A DNA stretch of 64,000 nucleotides, taken from assembly GCF_000635915.2 (NCBI RefSeq), contig NZ_CP015614.1, positions 2,702,501 through 2,766,500 on the forward strand, given 5' to 3'. This document shows, one piece after another, positions 36,543 through 46,360 of this stretch. Position 1 is the first letter of the stretch; each line of letters opens with the position of its first letter. A program made the position numbers and the translations under genes. Under the pieces are notes generated by a model that worked only from the letters and a program-made list of their open reading frames with translations, did no database searches and was not told the DNA's origin. This DNA is from Brevundimonas naejangsanensis (GTDB lineage Bacteria; Pseudomonadota; Alphaproteobacteria; Caulobacterales; Caulobacteraceae).

Positions 36543-38207
36543 TTGACCAAGTCTGGCGCAAAACACGACCCCTTGCGCATAACGCGGCGACTGGGCGGGT
36601 TGGCCTATGAGCTGACCCCGCAAATCTTCGCGGCGGCCACCTTTCTGCTGGGGGCAGTGATGCTGCTGACCGCGGTGACCCCCGCCTTTAACGAAAAACT
36701 CAGCGCGCTGGGCCGGTTCTATCCGCCGCTGCTGATCGACTTGTCGCACTTCGCCGCCAGCGTGACGGGCTTCGTCCTGCTGCTGATCTCGGCGGGGCTG
36801 TGGCGACGGCGGCGCGGCGCCTATTACGCGGCGCTGGCGTTCCTTCTGGTCGGGGCGGTCTTCTCGCTGCTGAGAGGACTGGACTGGCTCCAGGCGATCG
36901 AACTGACGTTGGCGGCGGCTCTGCTGACGCCATGCCGGGCGGCCTTCAACCGCCGGTCGCGCCTGGGCGAGCCGCTGCGGCCGGGGTGGCTGCTGATGCT
37001 GGCGGCGGCGGTGGCGGCCATGATTTGGCTGGGCTTCTTCGCCTACCGCGACACCGCCTATACGGACGAGCTGTGGTGGACCTTCCTGGTCGACAAGCAG
37101 GCGTCGGGCTTCCTGCGCGCCGGGGCGGTGCTGGCGCTGCTGACCCTGGCGGTGGCCATACGCTCGCTGACGACGGCGCCGGGCGCCCGCACCCACGGCC
37201 CCGCCGCCCCGGAAGAGATCGAACGCGCCCGGCAGGCGTTGGAGAGCGCCGAGGCGGCCGCTCCCGAGGCGGAACTGGCCCTGTTGGGCGACAAGGCTCT
37301 GCTGTTCAGTCCGTCTGGCCGCAGCTTCATCGCCTATCGCGTGCGGGGCCGCCGCTGGATCGCCATGGGCGAGCCGGCGGGCCTGGCGGCGGAACGGCTG
37401 GAACTGCTGTGGGCCTTCGCCCAGCTGGCCGACAGCTACGGCGGGGCGGCGGTCTTCTATTCGGTCGGCGAAGGGCTGCTGGCGGACCTGGCGACCCTGG
37501 GGCTGGCGGTCCGCAAGGTGGGCGAGGCCGCCGTGATCGACACCGCTCGCTTCACGACCGAGGGCAAGGGCAAGCAGAACCTGCGCACCGCCGTCAACCG
37601 CGCCGAACGCGAGGGCGCCGGTTTCGAAGTGGTCCCGCCCGGCGCGGCGCGCGGGCTGGAGCCCGAACTGCGCGCCGTGTCGGACGCCTGGCTGAGGCAT
37701 CACAACGGCTCGGAAAAAACCTTTTCGCTCGGCCGGTTCGATATCGACTATCTGGACCGCCAGCCCCTGGCCCTGGTGCGCGAAAACGGCCGCATCGTCG
37801 CCTTCGCCAATCTGTTGCGCGGGGCGGGCGGCGGCGAGGTGATGATCGACCTGATGCGCTATGATCCCGACGGGCCGAACGGGGTGATGGACTTTCTGTT
37901 CACGCGCACCGCGCAGTGGGCGCGCGACCAGGGGGTGGCGCGGCTGGATCTGGGCATGGCGCCCCTGTCGGGCCTCGAGGATCGGCGGACGGCCCCCGTC
38001 TTCGCCCGCGTCGGGGCCCTGGTGTTCGAGGAGGGCGGCGCCGTCTACGGCTTTCAGGGCCTGCGCGCCTACAAGGCCAAGTTCGACCCCGTCTGGCGGC
38101 CGGTGTTCATCGCCGCGCCGCCCAGCACGCCCTTGCCTCTGGCCCTGTTGGACGTGGCCCTGCTGACCAGCGGCGGCTGGCGGGGGCTGTTGGGGCTGAA
38201 GCGGTAG
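36543..38207 (+). CDS. MprF-like membrane protein (DUF2156 C-terminal domain)
   Basis: A protein of about 554 residues. The N-terminal half contains about six membrane segments (FAAATFLLGAVMLLTAVTP; LIDLSHFAASVTGFVLLLIS; WLLMLAAAVAAMIWLGFF and others). The C-terminal half is the GNAT-like DUF2156 lysyl/alanyl-phosphatidylglycerol synthase domain, with SFIAYRVRGRRWIAMGEPAG, KQNLRTAVNRAEREG and MIDLMRYDPDGPNGVMDFLF. It is shorter than classic MprF (about 850 residues), with a reduced flippase region. Probable start TTG at 36543 just after GGAGG; TTG at 36525 is the alternative. It likely makes an aminoacyl phospholipid for envelope charge. Confidence 0.85.
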   Translation: MTKSGAKHDPLRITRRLGGLAYELTPQIFAAATFLLGAVMLLTAVTPAFNEKLSALGRFYPPLLIDLSHFAASVTGFVLLLISAGLWRRRRGAYYAALAFLLVGAVFSLLRGLDWLQAIELTLAAALLTPCRAAFNRRSRLGEPLRPGWLLMLAAAVAAMIWLGFFAYRDTAYTDELWWTFLVDKQASGFLRAGAVLALLTLAVAIRSLTTAPGARTHGPAAPEEIERARQALESAEAAAPEAELALLGDKALLFSPSGRSFIAYRVRGRRWIAMGEPAGLAAERLELLWAFAQLADSYGGAAVFYSVGEGLLADLATLGLAVRKVGEAAVIDTARFTTEGKGKQNLRTAVNRAEREGAGFEVVPPGAARGLEPELRAVSDAWLRHHNGSEKTFSLGRFDIDYLDRQPLALVRENGRIVAFANLLRGAGGGEVMIDLMRYDPDGPNGVMDFLFTRTAQWARDQGVARLDLGMAPLSGLEDRRTAPVFARVGALVFEEGGAVYGFQGLRAYKAKFDPVWRPVFIAAPPSTPLPLALLDVALLTSGGWRGLLGLKR

Positions 38208-38264
38208 CGCCTCCGTCATCCCGGACGCCCCGCAGGGGTGGCTCGCAGGGCGATAGGCCCAAAC

Positions 38265-38296
38265 TAAAAAAGGCGGCCCTTGCGAGCCGCCTTTCT
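38265..38296 (-). terminator. intrinsic terminator after typA
   Basis: On the minus strand, AAAGGCGGC / GCCGCCTTT with loop TCGCAAGG, followed by TTTAGTTT, 26 bases past the typA stop. The plus-strand tail is weaker, so its primary use is for typA. Confidence 0.9.
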
Positions 38297-38319
38297 CATT
38301 TCGACAATGTCGGCGCAGA

Positions 38320-40152
38320 TCAGTCGGCGCGGACGCGCTTCTTGCGGAAGGAGGGGTTCAGGACCTCCTTGCGCAGGCGGATCGACTTGGGCGTGACCTC
38401 GACCAGTTCGTCTTCCTCGATATAGGCGATGGCCTGCTCCAGGCTCATCTTGCGCGGCGGGGTCAGGCGCACGGCCTCGTCCTTGCCCGAGGCGCGGACG
38501 TTGGTCAGCTGCTTGCCCTTGATCGGGTTGACGTCCAGGTCGTCGGAGCGGCTGTTCTCGCCGATGATCATGCCCTGATAGGTCTTCTCGCCGGCGCCGA
38601 CGAACATGACGCCGCGGTCTTCCAGGTTCCACAGGGCGAAGGCCGCCGTGTCGCCGTCCGAGTTCGACACCAGCACGCCCTTCAGGCGGCCTTCGATGGC
38701 GCCCTTGTGCGGCTCATAGTGGGAGAAGACGCGGTTCAGAACGCCCGAGCCGCGCGTGTCGGTCAGGAACTCGCCCTGATAGCCGATCAGCGAGCGCGAC
38801 GGGCACTTCAGCTGGATGCGGGTCTTGCCGGCGCCCGAGGGGCCCATGTCGGTCAGCTCGGCCTTGCGGGCCGACAGCTTCTCGATGACCACGCCCGAGA
38901 ACTCGTCGTCCACGTCGATGACGACGTCTTCGATCGGCTCCATGCGCTCGCCGTTCTCGCCGGTCTGATAGACCACGCGCGGCCGGCTGATCGACAGCTC
39001 GAAGCCTTCGCGGCGCATGTTCTCGATCAGCACGCCCAGCTGCAGTTCGCCGCGGCCGGCGACTTCATAGGCGTCGGAGTCCGGCGTCTGGGTGATGCGG
39101 ATGGCGACGTTGGCCTCAGCTTCCTTCAGCAGGCGGTCGCGGATGACGCGCGACTGCACCTTGTCGCCTTCGCGGCCGGCCAGGGGGCTGTCGTTCACGC
39201 CCACGGTCATCGAGATGGTCGGCGGGTCGATCGGCAGGGCGTCCAGCGGGGTGTCGACGTCCAGCGCGCAAAGGGTGTCGGCCACGGTGGCCTTGGACAT
39301 GCCGGCGATGGCGACGATGTCGCCCGCCTCGACGCCCTCGTCGATCGGCTGGCGCTTCAGGCCGCGGAAGGCCAGCACCTTGGTGATGCGGCCCTGTTCG
39401 ATGGTCTTGCCGTCACGCGACAGGGCCTTGATGGCCATGCCCGGAACCGCCTTGCCCGAGTGGATGCGGCCGGTCAGCAGGCGGCCCAGGAAGGGGTCGC
39501 TTTCGATCAGGACGTTCAGGATCTTGAACGGCTCGTTGACGCGCGCCTGGGCCTCGGGAGCCGGGACGTGGTCGACGATCAGGTCGTACAGCGGGTGCAG
39601 GTTGTCGTTCGGCTGGGCCAGGTCCAGCGTCGCCCAGCCCGAACGGCCCGAGGCGTAGATGACCGGGAAGTCCAGCTGCTCGTCCGTGGCGCCCAGGGCG
39701 GCGAACAGGTCGAAGGTCTCGTTCAGCACCCGGTCCGGATCGGCGTGGGCGCGGTCGACCTTGTTGATGCACAGGATGGGACGCAGGCCCATCTTCAGCG
39801 CCTTGGTCAGCACGAACTTGGTCTGGGGCATGACGCCCTCTTCGGCGTCGACCAGCAGGACGCAGCCGTCCACCATGCCCAGGATGCGCTCGACCTCGCC
39901 GCCGAAGTCGGCGTGGCCGGGGGTGTCGATGATGTTGATGCGCGTCTCGCCCGCCTTGCCGTTCCACTGGATCGACGTGCATTTGGCCAGGATGGTGATG
40001 CCGCGCTCGCGCTCCTGATCGCCGGAGTCCATGACGCGCTCGGTCGTGGCCTCATTGGCGCGGAACAGGCCCGACTGGGCCAGCAGGGCGTCCACCATGG
40101 TCGTCTTGCCATGGTCGACGTGGGCGATGATAGCGACGTTACGAAGGTTCAT
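38320..40152 (-). CDS. typA: translational GTPase TypA/BipA
   Basis: A ribosome-associated GTPase involved in 50S assembly and stress or cold adaptation. The 610-residue protein starts [20 protein letters not shown] at 40152. The G1 P-loop is [10 protein letters not shown]2/G3 are [14 protein letters not shown] and [16 protein letters not shown], and G4 is [13 protein letters not shown]-like domains follow, and the C-terminal region includes [21 protein letters not shown] 17-residue upstream extension to 40203 is not supported. It is monocistronic with its own terminator. Confidence 0.98.
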   Translation of the reverse strand: MNLRNVAIIAHVDHGKTTMVDALLAQSGLFRANEATTERVMDSGDQERERGITILAKCTSIQWNGKAGETRINIIDTPGHADFGGEVERILGMVDGCVLLVDAEEGVMPQTKFVLTKALKMGLRPILCINKVDRAHADPDRVLNETFDLFAALGATDEQLDFPVIYASGRSGWATLDLAQPNDNLHPLYDLIVDHVPAPEAQARVNEPFKILNVLIESDPFLGRLLTGRIHSGKAVPGMAIKALSRDGKTIEQGRITKVLAFRGLKRQPIDEGVEAGDIVAIAGMSKATVADTLCALDVDTPLDALPIDPPTISMTVGVNDSPLAGREGDKVQSRVIRDRLLKEAEANVAIRITQTPDSDAYEVAGRGELQLGVLIENMRREGFELSISRPRVVYQTGENGERMEPIEDVVIDVDDEFSGVVIEKLSARKAELTDMGPSGAGKTRIQLKCPSRSLIGYQGEFLTDTRGSGVLNRVFSHYEPHKGAIEGRLKGVLVSNSDGDTAAFALWNLEDRGVMFVGAGEKTYQGMIIGENSRSDDLDVNPIKGKQLTNVRASGKDEAVRLTPPRKMSLEQAIAYIEEDELVEVTPKSIRLRKEVLNPSFRKKRVRAD

Positions 40153-40286
40153 ATCGGGCTCGGGCGGACTGTGTTCGGTCACGGATAGGCCGCGCCGCTG
40201 CAAGAAGATTGCAGAAAAGGGAAGGGTTCGGGGCGCCTCTTACAGGGATGCGGGCCAAAACGCCAGTCCGGTGCGCGTTCAGCCGA

Positions 40287-41333
40287 TCAACCCAGCGGGA
40301 TGAGGGCGATCACCGCCAGCGCCAGCAAGCCGATCAGCAGGGCCGACAGGGCGGCGACGGCGGCCACGCGCGGCCCGGCCCGGACCACGGCGCGCGGGTC
40401 GACCATCAGCCCCAGCGCGGCCATGGCGCTCAGCGTCAGGGCCGAGACCGAGACCTGCAGCGGCTGCAGGATCGCCGCGGGCAGCCAGCCCAGGGAGCGG
40501 GCGGCCATCAGGGCCAGGAAGACCAGGATGAACCAGGGCGCCATCTGGTGCAGCTTGGGCCCGCGCCCGCCTGCGGCCTGTTTCGACCGCATCAGGCCCA
40601 GCACCAGACAGACCGGCCCCAGCATCAGCACGCGCACCAGCTTGACCACGGCGCCGGTCTGGACCGCGGCCAGGCCGGCGGGCGCGGCGGCGGCCAGCAC
40701 CTGCGGCACGGCGTAGACGGTCAGACCCGCCAGCACCCCGACGCGCGTGGCGTCATAACCCATCAGCGCGCCGACCACGGGGACCAGCAGCACCACGGCG
40801 ATGCCCAGAACGGCGGTGAAGCCGATGGCGGCGGCGACATCCTGTCCCTCGGCCTCGATGACGGGGGCGACGGCGGCGATGGCCGAGTTGCCGCAGATGG
40901 CGTTGCCGCAGGCGACCAGCAGGGCCATGGCGTGCGGCAGGCCGAAGGCTCGGCCCAGGGCGTAGCCGCCAAGGATGGCCAGGGCGACGACGCCGACGAT
41001 GGCCAGCAGCAGCCACGGCCCCAGCGCCGCGACGGCCGCGCCGGAGACGGTGGCGCCCAGCAGCGCGACCGCAACCTCCAGCAGGGTCTTGGCGCTGAAG
41101 CTGACGCCGGGCGCCCACAGCGACGATGGCGTCCACACCAGCCGCAGGGCCGCCCCGATCAGGATGGCGAGCACCAGACCCTCGATCCACGCCTGCCCGA
41201 ACAGGCGCGCCTCGAACAACTGAAGGCCGAAGGCGACGGCGCCGATGGCGGCGGACAGGGCCACGCCCGGCAGCAGGCGCAGCGGGCCGGTCAGGCGGCG
41301 AGAGGCGGCGGCGGGGTCGAGGGCGACGGTCAT
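40287..41333 (-). CDS. YeiH-family membrane protein (UPF0324, putative sulfate exporter)
   Basis: A 348-residue inner-membrane protein with about ten hydrophobic helices and the family's central ALLVACGNAICGNSAIAAVA signature. UPF0324/YeiH members are often labelled putative sulfate exporters, but their transport function is not well established. It is divergent from a LysR-type regulator, the same arrangement as yeiH-yeiE in enteric bacteria, which suggests local regulation. The closing FxVDPRAVVRAGPRVA and C-terminal helices are typical. Confidence 0.85.
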   Translation of the reverse strand: MTVALDPAAASRRLTGPLRLLPGVALSAAIGAVAFGLQLFEARLFGQAWIEGLVLAILIGAALRLVWTPSSLWAPGVSFSAKTLLEVAVALLGATVSGAAVAALGPWLLLAIVGVVALAILGGYALGRAFGLPHAMALLVACGNAICGNSAIAAVAPVIEAEGQDVAAAIGFTAVLGIAVVLLVPVVGALMGYDATRVGVLAGLTVYAVPQVLAAAAPAGLAAVQTGAVVKLVRVLMLGPVCLVLGLMRSKQAAGGRGPKLHQMAPWFILVFLALMAARSLGWLPAAILQPLQVSVSALTLSAMAALGLMVDPRAVVRAGPRVAAVAALSALLIGLLALAVIALIPLG

Positions 41334-41389
41334 GCCCTCCTTATCGGCTCTGTCTTATGATCGATCCAACGCGTAGTTATGGACTTAAC

Positions 41390-41406
41390 GATCAATATAT
41401 CTGATC
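41390..41406. promoter_or_regulatory. candidate LysR operator between yeiH-like and lysR genes
   Basis: The inverted repeat GATCA-x7-TGATC with an A/T-rich centre (ATATATC) lies 9 bases before the regulator start and within the 81-base divergent intergenic region. LysR-type sites commonly have a T-N11-A inverted pattern in such positions. A related half-site, TATGATCGATC, occurs at about 41356. Binding is inferred from position and symmetry only. Confidence 0.45.
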
Positions 41407-41414
41407 AATCGCGC

Positions 41415-42302
41415 ATGACGCTGGAACAGCTCCGCATCTTCGTCGCCGTGGCCGAGCGGCTGCATATGACCCGGGCGGCCGAGGCGCTGCATCTGACCCA
41501 GTCGGCGGTCAGCGCGGCGGTTCAGGCGCTGGAGACGCGGCACGGGACGCGGCTGTTCGACCGGGTCGGACGGGGGCTGGCGCTGAATGCGGCGGGGACG
41601 GCGTTTCTGCCGGAAGCCAAGGCGGTGCTGGCGCGGGCCGAGGCGGCCGAGCGGCTGTTGGACGAACTGGCGGGGATGAAACGCGGGTCGGTGCGGCTGT
41701 TCGCCAGCCAGACCATCGCCGCCTATTGGCTGCCGCCGCGCATGGCCGCCTTCGCCCAGAGCCATCCGGGCGTGGAGCTGCATCTGTCGATCGGCAACAC
41801 CCATCGCGTGGTCGAGGCTGTTCTGGGCGGCGAGGCGGAACTGGGCTTGATCGAGGGCGCCGAGGATGCGCCGCGTCTCGAGCGGACCCGCATCGGCGCC
41901 GACCGGCTGATCGTGGTGGCGGCGCCGGATCATCCGCTGGCCGGACGCGAGGCGGCGCTGGCGGCGGCGGACCTGAAAGCGCTGGACTGGGCCTTGCGCG
42001 AGCCGGGCTCGGGCACCCGCAGCGAGTTCGAGGCGGCTCTGCCGCGCGGTATGGCCGCGGCCGACCTGAAAACGGCGCTGGTGCTGCCGTCCAATGAAGC
42101 CATCCTGACGGCGGTGGCGGCCGGGGGCGGCGCCGGCGGCGGACTGGTCACCGCCATCTCGGAACTGGCCGCCCGGCCCCTGATCGAAGCGGGGCGGCTG
42201 GTCCGTCTGCCGCTCGACTTGCCCGAGCGGCCCTTTTATCGCCTGCGGCACCGCGAGCGCGGCGCCAGTCGAGCGGCGGAAGCGTTCGCCGCCGCCCTCT
42301 AG
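41415..42302 (+). CDS. LysR-family transcriptional regulator (YeiE-like context)
   Basis: A 295-residue regulator. The N-terminal winged HTH starts MTLEQLRIFVAVAERLHMTR and continues AEALHLTQSAVSAAVQALE, as expected for LysR proteins. The C-terminal effector domain is periplasmic-binding-like (FASQTIAAYWLPPRM; GEAELGLIEGAED). The start at 41415 is preferred because the HTH begins at once; an in-frame ATG at 41379 exists. Divergence from a yeiH-type gene implies it controls that gene and itself. The effector is unknown. Confidence 0.9.
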   Translation: MTLEQLRIFVAVAERLHMTRAAEALHLTQSAVSAAVQALETRHGTRLFDRVGRGLALNAAGTAFLPEAKAVLARAEAAERLLDELAGMKRGSVRLFASQTIAAYWLPPRMAAFAQSHPGVELHLSIGNTHRVVEAVLGGEAELGLIEGAEDAPRLERTRIGADRLIVVAAPDHPLAGREAALAAADLKALDWALREPGSGTRSEFEAALPRGMAAADLKTALVLPSNEAILTAVAAGGGAGGGLVTAISELAARPLIEAGRLVRLPLDLPERPFYRLRHRERGASRAAEAFAAAL

Positions 42303-42308
42303 TTCGGC

Positions 42309-44357
42309 TTAGACCTTGGCGGCGCGGCGGCGCACCCAGGCGTACAGGGCGTAGGTCAGGCCTGCAAAGGCGATCAGCCCCGCCCACATGGCCGGCCAGC
42401 CGCTGTCGGCCGGCAGCAGGGCGAACGGCGCCTCGTTCTTGGCGCTGACGATGACGGCGGCGGTGAAGACGCCGAACAGGCTCTCGCCCACGATCAGGCC
42501 GGACGCCAGCAGCACGCCCATGCGGCGCGCCACGTCGGCGTAGCGGGTCGACTTCACCGCCCGGTCGTACAGCCAGCCGCAGACGGCGCCGACCACCAGC
42601 ATGGTGGTGACGGCCGCAGGCAGATAGACGCCGATGCCGGCGGCCAGCGGCGGCAGCTTGATCTTGTCGTTCGTGGTGCGGCGCAGGACGACGTCGAGGA
42701 TGATGACCAGAACGCCGACCACGGCGCCGATGCCGATCAGGTCCCAGCGCAGGTCGCCCGAGATGACGCCCTTGGCCAGGGCCGAAATCAGGGTGGCCTG
42801 GGGCGCGGCCAGGGTCTGCGAGCCTTGCACGATGGCGGGCGGGCCGCCCTCGAAGCCGAAGGCCTGGTTCATCATGTCCAGCACGAAGGGGATGACCAGC
42901 GCGCCGGCCACCACGCCGACCAGCAGGGCCGTCTGCTGACGCCAGGGGGTGGCCTCGACCAGTTGGCCGGTCTTCAGGTCCTGCAGGTTGTCGTTGGCGA
43001 TGACGGCCACGGCGAAGACGATGGCGGTGACGATCAGGGCGAAGGCGATCACGGACGGATCAGCGGGCACCCCCGCCACGGCCAGCACGCCCAGCATCAG
43101 CAGCGACGCGATGATGATGGCCAGGATGCCGACGCCCGACACCGGGCTGTTCGACGAGCCGATCAGCCCGGCCATATAGCCGCAGATGGCCGCCACGGCG
43201 AAGCCGATGACCACGACATAGACCAGGCCGCCGATGACCAGCAGCGGCGCCGAACCGGCCAGAGACGTGCCCTGGGCCACGACCGCCAGCAGCACGGCGA
43301 TGCCGACCAGGGCGGCGACGGACAGCAGGCCGACGATCTTGATGGGGATGTCCTGCTCGGTCAGCTCCAGCGTCTCGCCGTGGGCGCGGCGCGACTGGGC
43401 CGAGACGGCCGAGGCCAGGCCTGCGACCAGCGGCTTGGCCAGCTTGGCCAGCGTCCACAGGGCGGCCACGCCGATGACCCCTGCGCCGATGAAGCGGACT
43501 TCGCGCGCCCAGACGGTCATGGCCAGGCCTTCCGCTCCGGCGTCGGCCGGGACGGAGGCGGCGACCGACGGCAGGCCGTGGGCGGCGGCCCAGGCTGCGA
43601 ACTCGGGCGAGGTCAGGATGGGCACGAAGATCAGCCAGGCCAGAACCAGGCCGAACAGCTGCGTCAGGCCGACGGCCAGGCCGATCAGGTGGCCGGCGCC
43701 CAGCAGGGCGAACTGCATGGAGAAGCCGACGCCGGTGGCTCCGCCGCCCAGGGCGGCCGGAAGGCGCAGGAAGGCGGCCGTCTCGGCCGCAAAGACCCGC
43801 GCGGCGGCCAGGAAGCCGAAGACCGCCGAGGCGATCGCCCCGCCGATGACCACGAACAGGCCCGAACGGTTCTCGCGCACGGCCTCTTCGGTCTGTTCAG
43901 CGCCGGGCGAGCCGACCTTGAGCACCTCGGCGGCGGCGACGCCTTCGGGGTAGGGCAGGCCGCCCTGAACGACCAGGGTGCGGCGCAGCGGGATGGAGAA
44001 GGTCACCCCGAGCACGCCGCCGAGGATGCAGATCATCACCGATTCCCAGAACGGGAAGTCCATCCACCAACCGATCATGACCAGGCCGGGAAGGACGAAG
44101 ATGATCGAACTCATGGCGCCGCCGACCGAGGCGACGGTCTGGACGGTCATGTTCTCCCAGATGGTCGAGCCGCGGAACGCCCGCAGCAGGGCCATCGAAA
44201 TGACCGCCGCCGGAATGGCCGAGGCGAAGGTCAGGCCGACCTTCAGCCCCAGATAGGTGTTGGCCGCCGTAAAGACCGCCGCCAGCAAACAGCCCAGGAT
44301 CAGGGCGCGTATGGTCAGTTCGATGCGTTTGCCGGTTCCGGCGGGCGTGTCCGTCAT
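42309..44357 (-). CDS. OPT-family oligopeptide transporter
   Basis: A 682-residue membrane transporter with about sixteen hydrophobic segments. The N-terminus RIELTIRALILGCLLAAVFT is typical of the OPT family; further family-like segments are TYLGLKVGLTFASAIPAAVI, RTLVVQGGLPYPEGVAAAEV and FGFEGGPPAIVQGSQTLAAP. Members import peptides or metal-chelate complexes. The start MTDTPAGTGKRIEL at 44357 is chosen because the 100-residue upstream extension lacks family similarity and overlaps the recQ region. It is divergent from recQ. Confidence 0.92.
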   Translation of the reverse strand: MTDTPAGTGKRIELTIRALILGCLLAAVFTAANTYLGLKVGLTFASAIPAAVISMALLRAFRGSTIWENMTVQTVASVGGAMSSIIFVLPGLVMIGWWMDFPFWESVMICILGGVLGVTFSIPLRRTLVVQGGLPYPEGVAAAEVLKVGSPGAEQTEEAVRENRSGLFVVIGGAIASAVFGFLAAARVFAAETAAFLRLPAALGGGATGVGFSMQFALLGAGHLIGLAVGLTQLFGLVLAWLIFVPILTSPEFAAWAAAHGLPSVAASVPADAGAEGLAMTVWAREVRFIGAGVIGVAALWTLAKLAKPLVAGLASAVSAQSRRAHGETLELTEQDIPIKIVGLLSVAALVGIAVLLAVVAQGTSLAGSAPLLVIGGLVYVVVIGFAVAAICGYMAGLIGSSNSPVSGVGILAIIIASLLMLGVLAVAGVPADPSVIAFALIVTAIVFAVAVIANDNLQDLKTGQLVEATPWRQQTALLVGVVAGALVIPFVLDMMNQAFGFEGGPPAIVQGSQTLAAPQATLISALAKGVISGDLRWDLIGIGAVVGVLVIILDVVLRRTTNDKIKLPPLAAGIGVYLPAAVTTMLVVGAVCGWLYDRAVKSTRYADVARRMGVLLASGLIVGESLFGVFTAAVIVSAKNEAPFALLPADSGWPAMWAGLIAFAGLTYALYAWVRRRAAKV

Positions 44358-44451
44358 GCGGGGCTCTTTTTCCGTTGTTGCGCGGAGGTAAGCCCGAAAG
44401 CGGCCTCGTGACAACGGGGGCTGCGCATCCCGACTGCGCGGCGATGACGGG

Positions 44452-46356
44452 ATGACACTTCGGAACGAATACGGCACAACCCCCGCCATGTTCGACCCTC
44501 GCCCGACCGACGCCGCCTTTCCGACCCTGGACGAGGCGCGGACGCTGCTGGAGCGGGTCTGGGGCCATGCGGATTTTCGGGGCCTGCAGGCCGACGTGAT
44601 CCAGGAGGTGCTGGCCGGACGCGACGTGATGGCCGTGCTGCCGACCGGCGGCGGCAAGAGCGTCTGTTATCAGGTGCCCGCCATCCTGCGGCCCGGCGTG
44701 GGTCTGGTCGTGTCGCCGCTGATCGCCCTGATGACCGATCAGGTCGAGGCGCTGAAACAGCAGGGGGTGGCCGCCGCGCGTCTGGATTCGGGCCTGACGA
44801 TGGACGAGCGCTCCGCCGTGTGGCGGGCGGCGCGGGCGGGGGAGCTGGACCTGCTCTACGTCTCGCCCGAGGGGCTGGCGTCGGGCGCCATGCTGGACCG
44901 GCTGGCCGAGCTGCCGATCAGCCTGATCGCCATCGACGAGGCGCACTGCGTGTCTCAGTGGGGCCATGACTTCCGGCCCGATTACCGCACCCTGGGCCGA
45001 CTGGCCGAGATCTTCCCCGGCGTGCCGCGGATCGCGGTGACGGCGACCGCCGACGCCCGCACGCGCGACGACATCCTGGCCTCGTTGCGGCTGGGCGAGG
45101 CTCGGGTCTTCGTCGACAGCTTCGCCCGGCCCAATCTTCAGCTATCGGCCGAACGCAAGGTCAACGGCTCGCGCGCCCGCACCGACGCCGCCGTCATCGA
45201 ACTGGTGCGCGAGCGGCGGGGCAAGTCGGGCGTGGTCTATTGCGGCAGCCGCGACGGCTGCGAGCGGGTGGCCGACGCCCTGAGGGACGCCGGAAGCAAC
45301 GCCATCGCCTATCACGCCGGTTTCGACGCCCGCGAGCGCGACCGGCGGCTGGAGCGTTTCTTGGCCGAGGACGGCGCCGTCATGGTCGCGACCATCGCCT
45401 TCGGCATGGGTGTGGACAAGCCGGACGTGCGCTTCGTCATCCACGCCGATCCGCCCGGTTCTCTGGAGGCGTACTGGCAGGAGATCGGCCGCGCGGGGCG
45501 CGACGGCGAACCGGCCGAGGGCATCACGCTTTACGGCCCGTCCGACATCGCTTGGTCCCTGCGTCGCCTTGAGGGGCGGCCGATGGCCGAGGAGGTCAAA
45601 CAGGTCCAGACCCGCAAGGTGCGCCAGCTGTTCGCCATGCTGGACGGCGCGACCTGTCGGCCCCAGGCTGTGCGTCGCTATTTCGGCGAGCAGGACGCCC
45701 AGCCGTGCGGCGTCTGCGATATCTGCGGCGACCCGCCCGCCACCTTTGACGCCGTGGTGCCGGCGCAGAAGGCGCTGGCGGCGGTCCAGCGTCTGGGCGA
45801 ACGCTTCGGCCGGACGCGCGTCGTCGATCACCTGCTGGGCAAGACCAAGGACGTCCAGCCGTGGGAGGCGGGGCTGTCGACCTGGGGCATCGGCGCCGAC
45901 CTGTCGCTGGCCACCTGGCGCGACGTGATCGACCATCTTTTGTTCGAGGGCCTGCTGGTCGAGGACCCCAACGACGGCAAGCCGATCATTCGTCTGGGCG
46001 AGGCGCAGGCCGTGCGGGCCGTATATCGCGGGGAGCGGCCGGTGCGGGTGCGTCAGGCGCCGATCCGGGCCGTGGCGTTGGACAAGCCGCGCCGCAACGC
46101 CGGGCGCAATCTGGCGGTCGAGGGGCTGGACGCGGATGTGCGCGCCCGTTTCGAGGCCCTGCGCGCCTGGCGCCGCGACCGCGCCATCGAGCAGCGCGTG
46201 CCGCCCTATGTCATCTTCCAGGACAAGACCTTGGTCGAGATCGCCCTGCAGGAACCGCGCGGCCTGGACCAGCTGGCCGTCATCCCCGGCGTCGGGGCGG
46301 GCAAGCTGGACCGCTACGGGCCGGCGGTGCTGGAGGTTCTGGACGCCGTGGCGTGA
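44452..46356 (+). CDS. recQ: ATP-dependent DNA helicase RecQ
   Basis: A 3'-5' helicase of recombinational repair. The 634-residue protein has Walker A LPTGGGKSVCYQVPA (Lys69), the DEAH box in IAIDEAHCVSQWGHDFRPDY, motif VI QEIGRAGRDG, the zinc-binding cysteines of ATCRPQ...CGVCDICG, a winged-helix domain, and a C-terminal HRDC domain (RFEALRAWRRDRAIEQ). An in-frame ATG at 44488 is an alternative start. Standard family length; no disruptions seen. Confidence 0.96.
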   Translation: MTLRNEYGTTPAMFDPRPTDAAFPTLDEARTLLERVWGHADFRGLQADVIQEVLAGRDVMAVLPTGGGKSVCYQVPAILRPGVGLVVSPLIALMTDQVEALKQQGVAAARLDSGLTMDERSAVWRAARAGELDLLYVSPEGLASGAMLDRLAELPISLIAIDEAHCVSQWGHDFRPDYRTLGRLAEIFPGVPRIAVTATADARTRDDILASLRLGEARVFVDSFARPNLQLSAERKVNGSRARTDAAVIELVRERRGKSGVVYCGSRDGCERVADALRDAGSNAIAYHAGFDARERDRRLERFLAEDGAVMVATIAFGMGVDKPDVRFVIHADPPGSLEAYWQEIGRAGRDGEPAEGITLYGPSDIAWSLRRLEGRPMAEEVKQVQTRKVRQLFAMLDGATCRPQAVRRYFGEQDAQPCGVCDICGDPPATFDAVVPAQKALAAVQRLGERFGRTRVVDHLLGKTKDVQPWEAGLSTWGIGADLSLATWRDVIDHLLFEGLLVEDPNDGKPIIRLGEAQAVRAVYRGERPVRVRQAPIRAVALDKPRRNAGRNLAVEGLDADVRARFEALRAWRRDRAIEQRVPPYVIFQDKTLVEIALQEPRGLDQLAVIPGVGAGKLDRYGPAVLEVLDAVA

Positions 46357-46360
46357 AGCC

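Noticed and set aside
38707..40188. Plus-strand open frame of nearly 500 codons opposite typA
   Set aside because: No motifs, antisense to typA, biased composition; a shadow of the conserved gene.
42825..44411. Plus-strand open frame of over 500 codons opposite the OPT transporter
   Set aside because: His/Gln/Asp-rich low-complexity translation typical of antisense shadow; the transporter on the other strand is clear.
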